Positions 46,204 through 56,985 of a stretch of 64,000 nucleotides of DNA are shown here, in pieces; the stretch's first letter is position 1, and every line of letters starts with the position of its first letter. Under the pieces are notes generated by a model. The model ran no database searches. It was given only the letters and a program-made list of their open reading frames with translations, and was not told the DNA's origin. This stretch comes from Chlorophyllum brunneum (Eukaryota > Basidiomycota > Agaricomycetes > Agaricales > Agaricaceae). Made by a program: the position numbers and the translations under genes. The stretch is from positions 1,612,001-1,676,000 of the forward strand of contig OY756143.1 in assembly GCA_963576785.1 (NCBI GenBank), given 5' to 3'.

Positions 46204-48375
46204 CTACACAACAAGCAAGGAGGCGAGTGTGGCTTGGGTCTGGACAACCTGGGGTGAAGCAGTCAGAGCGGACGGAGCAATAGAAGGAAAAGAGCTTACA
46301 TCAAGCGCCTGTTGAACTTCCAGTCTTCTCCGTGCGGCCTCGAGCCAGTCGTGGAGTAAGATTCTGGCAGGACCCTTGAGTTGATTGACTTCACGGGTAG
46401 CACTATCCAGATCCTTCTCATTGAGATAATAGTCAGCGCGGGCGAGAACGCTCAACACGTCGTCGCCCGCAACCAAACCGTGGCGTTTGAAACGTAAACT
46501 TGACAGGGCACGACTGGTGAGGTAAGAAAGTACACCTGCGTCCTCATCAGGGACAAGAGCGACTTCGGAGACCTTTGGAGCAACTTCGTTTGTGAACCAG
46601 GTAGTCAGGTCGGCAAAGGGTTCAACGCCCACATCGGGGACGTCAGTCTGTTCTAGGGAGTCTAGAGCGGCAGATACAACAGGATCTTCACGAGCGGCAG
46701 TGATGTGGCGAAGGACACGGAGCTCTTCACGGAAAGGTTTGCGGAAAGGGGAAGAGATGGCTGTGGAGCTAAGGGTACGAAGCGCAGACCAGAGTGCGTG
46801 GATACGGATGTTGTCATCGAGGTAGCTAGCATTATCGAGAGCAATACGTTCCAGACGTTTGAGATCAGCAGAAAGTTCATCGAGCTTGGCCAAGCGACCG
46901 CCGCGTTCCTGTTCGACGCGAACCTTGATATCTCGAATCCAACGACGCTGAAGCTCGATGCCTTGGGCGATAACCTCTTCCTTTAGCCTAAGGAATGGAC
47001 TTGTTAGGCTTGGAACGAGCTCCATAAAAAAGTAGCATACCGCTCGTTGATGAGCTCTGTCTGTGTCTTAAGTTCGGTTTCGAGCTTCTCACGGTATGCC
47101 TGAATAATATTGGCCCTCTCTTCTTCGAAAAACTTCTTAAAATCCTCCTGTTGGCCATCCAATTTATCTTGGGCCTCCATCTCTAATTCCAGGAGCTTAA
47201 TAGAATACTCGCGAGTCTGTTCATCAAGCTTGGCTTCGAGCGCCAGTCGCTCATCCTCACGAACCTTCTCAAATCGACTGGCGAGTGCCGTAAGATCGTC
47301 CTTGGCTGTTTCCAAAACATCAGTTGCCTTCACCGCCGCTGCAGGATTTGTAGCGAGGTAGGAGGCAAGGTTATCAATGGTCCCAGCGAGGTGGGAGATA
47401 ATGGGCTCGGATTCGGTGAGGGAGGAGAGGGCGGGGGCGACGAGAGGGAGAGGTACAGGTTCGATTTCCTCTTTCTTCTGTTCGACTCGCTCCGCGGACT
47501 TGACCTCAGCCTTCTTGGGAGCCAAAGGGCGAGAGAAGCCTGGGGGAGGTTCGAAACCAAGGGGGAGAGGGGCATTATAGACGGATCCCGCTGAGAGTTC
47601 GGATGGAGGTTGAGTTCCCGCGGCTGACTGAGCTTTCGCATCTCCAGCATAGGGCTTCCCTGCAATTGCGGCCTCTGCTCTTGCGACAAGTTCTTCTAGC
47701 TCAAGGAGATCCTTGGCAGTGGGAGCGACAATGGGTTCAGTCTTGGCGGAGGGGTGGGGAGTGGGTTGAGTTTGTGACTTAGCGGGTAAGGCGTTCTGCA
47801 CATGTTTTGGCGTCTGTGCGACGGTTTTAGTTGCTGCTGTCTTCGTGCTCTGAGCCTTTCTCCCCACCTCCTCGACCTCCGCTGCTTCACCCGTCACCTT
47901 CCTGATCAGATCTGAAATAAAGCTATAGGTAATGACAAAAGTCTCTGTACCGACTTCGATGACGTCGTCAGTAGTGAGGTTGTCCCAACCATGCGTTTCA
48001 GCATATTCAAGCATACGCTGACCAAGAGGAATTTTTTCGGAGAACAGGTCATAGTAGGTCTGGTTGTTAAACGCAACGAATGTACTTCCGACGTAGAAGG
48101 TGCCAGTGAGTGCGGTTGTGGCCCAGAATACCTTGCGAATGACGTTTTTACTCTTGGGGACTGGGGCTGCTTCGGTGGCGAGACGCTGAAAAGATATGTG
48201 AGTTTAAGGTTCCGACTTTACAAGGCAGAAAATTTAAACGAGAATAATCTTCACGATGCTCCCAGGTATATGATGCGCTTCAAGAAATATGAAAACCCAC
48301 CCTTCTCGCTACTCTCACGACATTCCGACCAGAAGTCGGTGCGACCTGCCTGGAGACAAGCAGCACGCGATACAT
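46204..48375 (-). CDS. MIC60: MICOS complex subunit Mic60 (mitofilin)
   Basis: Core subunit of the MICOS complex that builds cristae junctions in the inner mitochondrial membrane. Four exons: 48375-48301, 48185-47041, 46987-46300, 46248-46204; 650 residues. A basic presequence (MYRVLLVSRQVAPTSGRNVVRVARR) precedes one membrane segment (VFWATTALTGTFYVGSTFVAF) near residue 45. After a Pro/Ala-rich linker comes a long coiled coil (residues about 280-450) and the mitofilin domain with YLNEKDLDSATREVNQLKGPARILLHDWLEAARRRLEVQQAL. The final intron (46299-46249, 51 nt) is a multiple of three with no stop. It is inferred because its removal gives the conserved ending QQALDVVQTQATLASLL. It shares a 240-bp divergent promoter region with the ATG22-like gene. 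Confidence 0.93.
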
Positions 48376-48615
48376 GTTATGTACGCGTCCCAGTGAGCGT
48401 TGAGCTTGCGGCACGCCGTGAAGACGAAGGAACGAGTTGAATGTTGTGGACGTCGACGAGCAGAACTGTATCCGGGTTTGTCCGCCACGCTCACGTGCTG
48501 CAATAAAGGTATTTCTGGTTCATTCGTCATCACGCGACCTTCGGACGAAGAATCAGTTTGGAGCGCCAAAGAACGACCCACATGAAGCGAACGACAGCTT
48601 GCCACCGCCCATAAC
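48376..48615. promoter_or_regulatory. Bidirectional promoter, MIC60 / ATG22-like
   Basis: 240 bases between divergent ATGs of a mitochondrial and a vacuolar gene. No specific motif is claimed. The short spacing means the 5' leaders and core promoters of both genes are interleaved. Confidence 0.5.
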
Positions 48616-51070
48616 ATGGCTGACAGCAAAGACGAGATCGCGAACGCTGAACCAGTTGTTGTGACTCCAACAAACCGGTCAAACGTGACAACGACTCGGT
48701 TGGAGCTCTGGTCGTATTATCTTTTCTATGTCGGGAACAACGGACTCTCTGGGTTCAATTTTGGGCCCTCTCAGTTCCAAAACCTACTTTTCCTTGCTGG
48801 CTACGATCCTTCACAAATGCCATTCACCACTCCTTGTGGAAAAGCTGGCTGTGTCCTGCCGTATCTCGGCCAAGTCCGCGATAGTGGGTTCAATGACTTG
48901 GAATTTGGTCGATTGTTATAACTAACCCCAACAGTTAACTCGATCGTTCTTCTCACAAATGGCATCAGCTTTGCGATACAAGCAGCCGTCCTGCTCGTCA
49001 TAGGTGCTTGGGCAGATTTTGGCGTGTGGAGGTCCATCTTCAAGTGCTTGCTCGATCGGACGGACGACGCTCACCATTTTCGAACAGGCCAAACATCACA
49101 ATATTCTTTACTCTGGTAGCTGTGGCTGTTTCCTTTGCGTGGCTAGGTGTCGATGAAGCTTCGAGATGGGAAGCGGGAGTAGCTCTTTACATATTAGGGT
49201 GTAGGTTTTTGTAACCCTTTTCTGCGAGATCCTTCATCTGAACTCGTTCATAGTAATCACGTATCAGGTAGATTGTTTGAACGAGGAATATCTCTTTCAG
49301 ATCCCTACTCACGATGGGAACAGTTCACACTGACGTTCTGGACGGCTGCATTCCCTGGACTAGCCAGAGATCTTCCCGAAGTTCAGGAATCATTCAAACA
49401 AGTCAACACGGGAGAGAAACGGTGAGATCTTCCTTCGCCTCAGCTCCTATCTTAACGTGGGCCATGAAGACCCCAGGAACACGCACGGTTGGAGTCGTTG
49501 GCGAGGAACCGGATATCCAATATATCCTTTACCGTCTGTTCAGCCGGGGAAATAATCATCCTAGTCATAATGGTCGGGATTCTCAAAGCTGTCAAAAGCG
49601 ATGAAAGTACAGAAAACAACACTCGAGCTTTCAGTGTCTTGCTCGCGTTCTCCGGTGGGGTCTGGTGTTAGTCGCTTCCGCCAATTTGGTACCTGTCTTT
49701 ACTAATCAGCTTCGCAGTGATCTGTGCCTTACCATGGTTTATTTTCGAAAAGCGGCGACCCGGACTGGATTTACCTCCTGGAACAAATTTGTTGACTATC
49801 GGAATCAAGCAGGTCTACGTCGCCATTCGAGAATGCTGGAAGCTGAAGCAGACCTTTCTTTACTTGGTATTCTACTTCCTCATGTCGGTCGCCCGTCCTT
49901 TACTCGCTGTACCTGCTCCTCATGAGGCACCACAGGGGTGACGTACTCAACACCACAGTGTGAGTGCGTCGTGGTTCAAGAACGGCTGTCACTGAAGGTT
50001 TTTTACAGGACGGTCATAGCCACGCTGCAAAATAGGTACTGATCATCGAAGACTACCCGAAATCTGCCTGACTGTTTCTCAACAGCATCGTGTCCTATTC
50101 GACGTTAAACCTTACTCTCCTCCTTATTGTCGGCATTGCGGCACAGGCAGTTGGCATCTAGTGATTAATCCTTGCTCAGTGCACTTTCAGTCCATCTCAT
50201 TCACAAACAGCATACATTGGCTGGTGCAGAAACGATTCAGACTCTCGACAAAAACAGTGTGTCTAGCTGTTCTTTCTCATCTTTTACTAAAGATTATCGC
50301 TTCTAGATGCTTTTATTTAATGTGTTCTGGATCATCGTGAGTGCAGACCTGAAATGTAAAAATAATGGGCTAACCGCAAGTTCAGCTGATGACTATCTGG
50401 GGCTTGATAGGGGTCCACACGAACAAATTCGGTTTCAAGCATCTCTGGGAGGTGTGGTGAGTCGGTGTACCATTTCTTCCTGCTCAGCCTTAGCCAATGG
50501 TGATTGTCAGGGTTTGGCAAGCCTATTATGGTTTGATGGTGTGCCCTTGGTACGCATACAGTCAAACGATGATTAGCGAAGTTTCGCCTTTGCCACAGAT
50601 GTAAGTCGACCGCTGCTCTAAATATCCGGATACGGGGATGATCGATTGGTTGCCTCCAGGTTTTTATTCTTCGCGTTATTTTCAGTGGTAGGTGTTCTTT
50701 ACGCTCACGCGAATCGTACTGAAATGGAAGCTATTAGGTAGGTAAAACTTCTGCCTTCATTGGTCCCCTTGTTTCCAGTGCAATTATCACTGCGGCAAAT
50801 GACAACAACAACATGCCTTTCGCTTTCTTATTTGGCCTGTGAGTCCAATCGGTGTTGAGGGGCTTTTGAGATCCATTGATCAGTCTATGTCCCAGGGGCA
50901 CACTGAGTTCCACATTTTTGTGGATGGTGGACGTTGACAGGAGTCGTACAGAGTGTGCCGAGTTCGTTGCGGCCGAAGGTTCCCGTAATGCATTTTCGCT
51001 TTCGCTTTCAGCCAAGGGCGCAGACCTGGACGTAGCCTTGCATCACTCAGATGCAGATCCTAAGCTATAA
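48616..51070 (+). CDS. ATG22: Atg22-like vacuolar amino acid effluxer
   Basis: MFS-type vacuolar membrane protein; in yeast Atg22 exports amino acids released by autophagy. Sixteen exons: 48616-48883, 48935-49031, 49088-49200, 49301-49421, 49470-49666, 49718-49883, 49936-49959, 50009-50035, 50086-50160, 50211-50256, 50307-50336, 50386-50456, 50511-50600, 50660-50687, 50738-50838, 50896-51070; 542 residues, close to yeast Atg22. Several exons are only 24-30 nt, yet every phase matches. Family marks are ELWSYYLFYVGNNGLSGFNFGPSQF, LTNGISFAIQAAVLLVIGAWAD, LTFWTAAFPGLARDLPEVQ, CSAGEIIILVIMVGI, EKRRPGLDLPPG, YYGLMVCPWYAYSQTMISEV and GKTSAFIGPLVSSAI. About twelve hydrophobic segments are present. 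Basidiomycetes may carry several paralogues, so orthology to yeast Atg22 is not certain. Confidence 0.88.
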
Positions 51071-51617
51071 TTCCGGCCGCTCTTCGCATTTCGAAAGCGG
51101 ACCCACTTTGGGTTCAAATTCATCCAAATGATGTCCCTGACTGTATGACGTGCGCCCCTATTTTTATATCCCGACTTCCCCAAATGTATGTATGCCACCT
51201 GCCACCAAGGTTTGGTTTGGCTGAAAAATCCTACCCCCGGTCCCGTTTCACCGTCTGACATTGTCCCTTGCGTGGTGACGTTCAGCCCTCAAATTTATCT
51301 TGGCTTTCACGGCTTGACCTTCTCCACTTGACAACCTTCCCCTCTTTTACCTCCTGACGGGTCCAGCTGAACGAACTTGTCAAACGAGACTACGAGCCCT
51401 GTTACGCATCAACCCAGACATACAGTTGAGGGGCGCTGCAGTTCCTACTCACATCAGTCCTGACCCACCAGAATACTCTCTGGAGGATTGGGACAACTCA
51501 CCTATTTCAGCCCACTTCGAGGGACCAGTCTCGACTAGCTCACCCCCAAACTACCTCAGAGACCTTACCCAACGCCTCAGCCTATCGATACCTCTGTTAT
51601 CTCATCAACACCCTGGG

Positions 51618-53120
51618 ATGTCTGGTCTAGAAATGCCCCTTCCAGGTGTGACCAAAGTCTTCACTTACAACATCCAGCGGAGAGGAGAGACCTGGGCGGA
51701 GTTGAAGGTGATTGGCGATGGACTGGTATCAAGCAACGTACCGGCTTTCGTCGAGGGATCACGCATTGGGGGAAAGGTGAGGTTGTACGCTACAAGATCC
51801 GAGACGATACATTCTGTAATTGTATCGGTGGGTAACTGGTTTCGTCCCTGTGTGCTCTATAGGCCTAATTTATGATAATAGGTCAAGGGGCAGGTGATAA
51901 CTGGCGTCCATAGCAGTGACAATCTCACCTTCATGGAGGTGTCCCAGATGGTCTGGCCAAACATTACAGGGGACTCCGGAAGTTCTAATCCGAGATCCTC
52001 AGCCAAGTCATTTTTATTGATACCCGCTGACAAGTTGCAAGGAACATATACTTGGCCATTTTGCTTGGAATTACCCAGAGAAGTGGCAGTAGCCTCCAAG
52101 GCGACGAAAGCCAGTCCGCGTGTCTATAAGCTACCAGAAGCTTTCTTTGAGAGGCATGGGAGGGCGAGCGTACGATATGAGATTTGCGTGAGATTTGTCA
52201 GGAGCCACTTTAGGCCGGATGATAGGTGAGGAAGGCTTCAAGGTTTGATAAGCAGCACCATCTGATCTCCGTTCATCTATAGGATACACGCAGCCTGTAA
52301 CTATATTCCGTGGACAAGTCCAGGCCCTCCTTCATTACTGCGTCAACTTGCCTATGAGCGCGACTCCCCACTACTGGGTCCTCGGGACGATCCCGAGGGG
52401 TGGCACGACTGTGGCGCCATCACATTGAACGGGCATGTACACAGGCGTGATGTTGAAATGTCTTGTAGTGTGAGTGAGTGTCATCCATAATTAATAGTAT
52501 TGTTCATCGGACTCCTCAGCTGTCTCTGGCCAAACCTGTATGATTTTGTTCGCTTCTTGTCAGTTCCCAAATACTGATCTTTTGATAGTTAGCATATACC
52601 AGAGGATCTGTTATCCCGTGCTGGCTGACGTTACAGTCACAGGATGCCGAAGCGCTGGATTTCACGGCTGTTCCGAAGGCCGTAGTAATGCGACTCAGGA
52701 GGTGTGTCAAGGCCGCGGCTGACCAGACGAGATCCGTCGAAAATACTAGTTGGAGGGATCATACAGAACTCTCGGAGTTGGGGATATGGTGGTCAGCGGG
52801 AGAATCTGTGCATACCCGGGAATTGAGCGGGGAGTTGCATTTGAAAGCCGATTTGACACCCTCGTCAGCGATGGCACATTTTCGCGTCGAGGTATTTGTT
52901 CTGTCCAAATTTACGGAGTGGTAACGCTGACATTGCGAAGTATAATATAGTATTGTTTCCTTTCGATACCATCAACTTCAAGGCGATGGACACTGGGCCT
53001 TTGGTTGAACAGTCTGTCGAGATTATGACGGGATATGCGCCGGGGCCAAGACCACGAATGTACACCCCACCCGAGTACGAATCTCCGGATTCGGTGGTCG
53101 TGGCACCTGGGTTTGGTTGA
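51618..53120 (+). CDS. Alpha-arrestin-like protein, copy 1
   Basis: Arrestin-fold adaptor of the kind that links Rsp5/NEDD4 ubiquitin ligases to membrane cargo. Six exons from the first ATG: 51618-51827, 51882-52225, 52283-52469, 52520-52537 (18 nt), 52589-52891, 52941-53120; 413 residues. The arrestin N-domain strands are visible (YNIQRRGETWAELKVIG, GGKVRLYATRSETIHSVIV, YTWPFCLELPREV, RYEICVRFVR), as are the C-domain (RGSVIPCWLTL) and a C-terminal PPEY, a WW-domain ligand. The frame stays open upstream of the ATG to about 51321 and includes another PPEY near 51468, which parallels the N-terminus of copy 2. The true start is therefore likely in an upstream exon I cannot locate. It is tandem with copy 2. 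Confidence 0.75.
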
Positions 53121-53689
53121 GGGATACCGGCTATTGTTGTGGGCTCGCATCCAGGAGAAACTTCGAAGTTAATTGGTGGCAGACAGGCTCAAAGGTAATA
53201 AGTAAGCTAAATATACTCTACGCTAATTGTTGCACATACACACGCTTAATGGCATGAACAGGGGAACATGTGGCCGAGAGTTCCCTATTGTCAATGACCG
53301 TCTTCAGGGAGAGAGATGATGTTGTACAGCATTCGTGACACCCAACGTTCCGCGGCAAGAAACAATTGTGTGCAGGCGTCACGTGGGGGAGTGTGTGATG
53401 AAAATAGACGTTCAGGGCTGTTGGCGAGCGTTGTTCCACAAAAGACATTCCGCTTCAACACCCCCAGGCGCGCTTGACCGGATATACATCTTCGTTTGTC
53501 CTTTTCTAGGAATGCCACGGTGCAGTCAAGCAATTGTCCTCACACAGGCTTCGATGGCATCTCCTCCCACTCCATCCCCGTACACCCCTTCTACAATAGG
53601 ACCGTAGCTTGTTGTCAGGTTATCACTTGGTCCCTTATCTTGTGAGTATATAGCCGTTCCTTGGCCTCCTTTTCCTCCTTCATCCCCTG
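53121..53689. other. Spacer between tandem arrestin genes
   Basis: 570 bases with no gene seen; it holds the 3' flank of copy 1 and the promoter of copy 2, which is CT-rich just before the ATG at 53690. Confidence 0.55.
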
Positions 53690-55203
53690 ATGGACGCCTC
53701 GGCACCACCAAGCTACAGAAGATACTCTACTCGACCTGGGCCGGCTCCAGTGTCTAATGAACTTCCTCCATATACCCGCCGTCACACCCTCGTTCAGCCT
53801 GTACAGGTGGCCCCTCGCGAACCCACAGAACATATATATCAAAGTAATGACAGGAAAGTTGTCCTCAAGATCCATAGCAGCGCAAAATCTTCCAAGTCTC
53901 TACCAACCTTCTTCGAAAAGGAAAATATAACGGGACAGCTGATGATTGCAGCTGAAAGGGGCGATTCCATTCATGCGGTTTTCATTACGGTGAGAGGATC
54001 ATTGTATTATTTCCGTTGTCCGTTGGTCTCATAGCCACTACTAGATTACTGGCCGAGTAATTACGGGGTCGTCCACAAATGATTCTTTCGTGTTCCTGAA
54101 CCACAATGTTCCTGTCTGGTCAAAGGCACCTGATGGGCCACGGCTCCCTTCTTCGTCACAGGGTACAGCAGGAGCCAAGCTACTTGGAGACTGCATCTGG
54201 CCACTGTCTATCGCCCTCCCACGGACCGTTGAAGTACCCACTGGGTCGGGCGAGACGCGGACATGCAGACTTCCCGAAACCCTCCTTGAACGTCACACCC
54301 GGGTGAGCGTCCAGTACGACCTTACACTCCACATCTCGAGGGGAAAACTACGAGCAGACAGCCAGTACGCTCAATAATTCCGTATCTTAAAGGATGTCAG
54401 CTGATTTCTGTGAAAGGATAAAGACAGCGTTCGGATTTGTCCCTAATACACGACCGGGACCACCTTCCTTACTTCGACAACTTGCATATCAACAAGGTTG
54501 CCCTCTTCCCAACTCTCAGACTGATCCTGAGGGCTGGAAGGTCCTCAGGCCGGTTTCGTGTCGTGGTGTGATGTCCAAGTCTCGTCGAATCGAGACACGC
54601 TGCGTGGTACGTGCCTTCCATTATCCTGTGGCTTCATTGATTGATTTCATTGATTAGCTTGCCATTGCGCAACCCCTTTGTTTCACGCGAGGAACTGTCA
54701 TTCCTTGCTGTCTTACCGTTGAAGGACCCGACGCTGCCACGCTTGACATATTGGCTAAACCAAGCTCAGTGGTCGTTTCTCTCCGTCGCCGGGTCAGGTT
54801 CTACAACCAAACAACCTACGCACGAGCTGATGTGGCATGGAACGAGTCCGTTGAGGAAATATCCAACGCTTCCTGGTGGCCTTCCCAGACCATGCAAAGC
54901 ACCACCCATACACGCCAGCTTGAAGGCGAGATCCGCCTTCCCAAAGATATGCGACCTTCGTCAGATATGGGACACTTCAGCATCGCCTATTCGGTGACTC
55001 TGAGCCCATTTAACGCTGCGGGTTTCCAACCGGATTCAAACACCACACTTGTGTGTGAGCCGGTGGAGATTGCTACAATGCATGCGAGGGGACCTAGGGC
55101 GAAGCCCTATGCGCCGCCTGCATATGATCCTCCTGTTGTTGGTGTACGACACGATGACGTCCGGTTCCAAGCTTCTGTACACGGACAGATTATGGTCGCA
55201 TGA
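53690..55203 (+). CDS. Alpha-arrestin-like protein, copy 2
   Basis: Paralogue of the preceding gene. Four exons: 53690-53989, 54045-54364, 54417-54606, 54658-55203; 451 residues. It has an N-terminal PPY-like site (ELPPYTRR), arrestin strands (IYQSNDRKVVLKIHSS, ITGQLMIAAERGDSIHAVFI, DCIWPLSIALPRTVEV, SVQYDLTLHISRGK), the conserved GPPSLLRQLAYQ and DPEGWK shared with copy 1, the C-domain (CFTRGTVIPC), and a C-terminal PPAY. It lacks two introns present in copy 1, around the 18-nt exon and before the final exon, so introns were gained or lost since duplication. PPxY motifs at both ends fit recruitment of an Rsp5-type ligase; the cargo is unknown. Confidence 0.85.
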
Positions 55204-56985
55204 CCTTTGTTGAAAGATAACGGCTCGCATTTCTTTTTGTTTCCCTCCCCATGACTCTTTTTGTGTTCCATCTCCCGAGCTTCCGCACCTCGACCTGCGA
55301 TATCCACTTTCACCTCTTTCCCCTTGCGTCTACCCATGTTCTCGTTCCTCACCCCTCTTCATGACCTCTCATGTCATGGTGGCCCCTCCTCATCTCCCCT
55401 CTTTCCGTCCTAAATTTACGTCCATTGGGATCGGCGGGAGCTAGTTCTCCGCACCGACCCATGGGTTTCTCTCCTACCTGCAAAGCAGGTTCACATGCCA
55501 GGGCGCATGATGTTTTCGACCGGCTATCTCATTCCGGATGATTAACGATCCTGGATGTCTTAAACACGCTTTGATACTCATGTCCTTCATGAATCTTGTT
55601 TTTTTATTTCCTCATACCCCTGCCCAGACTGTAGTAATACCCAATCGGCTTCGCTAAGCCTTGTTTCACGAACATTCAAGTAAAGTAGAAGTTAAGGAAG
55701 CCTGGAGTTTCTGATTAATAGTTTAATATTATTGGATATTTCTTGTGATCTCGTTCTTGAAGAGTCCCGATGCGTGGTGCGTGATGGATCGGACAGCTGT
55801 GGAAGGAAGGGGAAAGAAAACAAAAGGCTCGAGACAATAACCCACAGAAGTTCATGGGAAACCATATGCGACAGTATATCCGGCCAAATCCCCTCATCTC
55901 GCATCAGCACCGGTCTTGAAGTGTAGAATCTGATGCTTCGGGTATTCAGGAGAGTACTCAACGAAAGTCGCTGTGAATGTGGCTGGTGTGCCGGTGGACG
56001 TAAGGTGGATTACCCAGTCCTGGTTTGTCTCCATTTTCGGCGCCAGGTCCCTGCCTCACTTGTCTGTCTGGCACTTTGCACTTGGGGAGACAGATAAAAA
56101 CACAAGCTAGCAACTCGGTGGAACTGGCTTGTCTCGATAGGTTGCCTGCGCCCAACCATTATTGCCCATTTTTTGTGTATCAGATAGAAACTACTGCAAT
56201 GACAATCAGAGTGAAGACTCGAATTTATCATCACCCTAGTTTCCCCTCGTGTAAACGCCACTCGAGAGATCGCGACCATTCATGACGACGTCCCAACGCA
56301 GGGATTCAGGTCTTTGGTGCGCTACAGAGATGAACATATCGTCATCTACGTCCGCTCCGAACTGACGCCAGCCTAACTGTTCCATCCAACATTTTCCCTT
56401 GTGAGGTGTTTAGATTTTAGCAAGGACGAGTTTGAAATCAAACCAGAGACCAAATGCAGACCAGAAGGGATATTCTTTGACAAGGCTACGGAATTTGTAA
56501 GATATTATGATCACTGGCCAGTTGTATCAGGGGAGCCTGGAGTTCGGATGCCTGAGCTCGTGGTTGGACGTTGAGCACTGGCTGATCGGCGTGATGGATC
56601 GTATCACTCACTAGATGTCTGCAGGCTATATGTGTCGGTTTTCTTGCATCGTGTCCCGCGAACACTTCGGAAGCGGGTCGACGAGCAGAGTCGTTGTCCC
56701 GCCGGGCGAGTAGTCGAACCAGTGTTCTTTGCGAGGTCGAGAGATTCGGATCGAGGAGAGGGCATACCTAGAACATGCGATCGAACAACCACCGGGGCGA
56801 GTGAAGAAAAAGCGGGTCGAATTCATGATTTGGCAATGGATCGACATAGGACGACATCAGATATGCGGACTGCCTAGAGTGATCAAGGTTTTGCAGCGGC
56901 AATCACATGATAGATACCCGGTCAGGTAGCCGTTGTCCCGGCCCCATATTTACCACCTCCCACTTGCCTCCTCTACCTTCTTCCA
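55204..56985. other. Intergenic with small candidate ORF and coding-like fragments
   Basis: 1.8 kb between the arrestin gene and the carrier gene. The first 500 bases are pyrimidine- then AT-rich 3' flank. A 46-codon minus-strand open frame at 55894-56034 is listed separately. On the plus strand, 56280-56930 has fragments that read like protein but cannot be joined (see findings). Confidence 0.5.
55894..56034 (-). CDS. Candidate small protein, 46 residues
   Basis: A complete open frame starting METNQDWVIHLTSTG and ending HFKTGADAR. The composition looks like a real beta-rich polypeptide (alternating TPATFTATFVEYSPEYP), unlike the random frames around it. No intron, signal peptide or membrane segment is evident. 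I do not recognise it. Small single-exon genes are easily missed in fungi, but one open frame of this size can also be chance. Confidence 0.3.
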   Translation of the reverse strand: METNQDWVIHLTSTGTPATFTATFVEYSPEYPKHQILHFKTGADAR

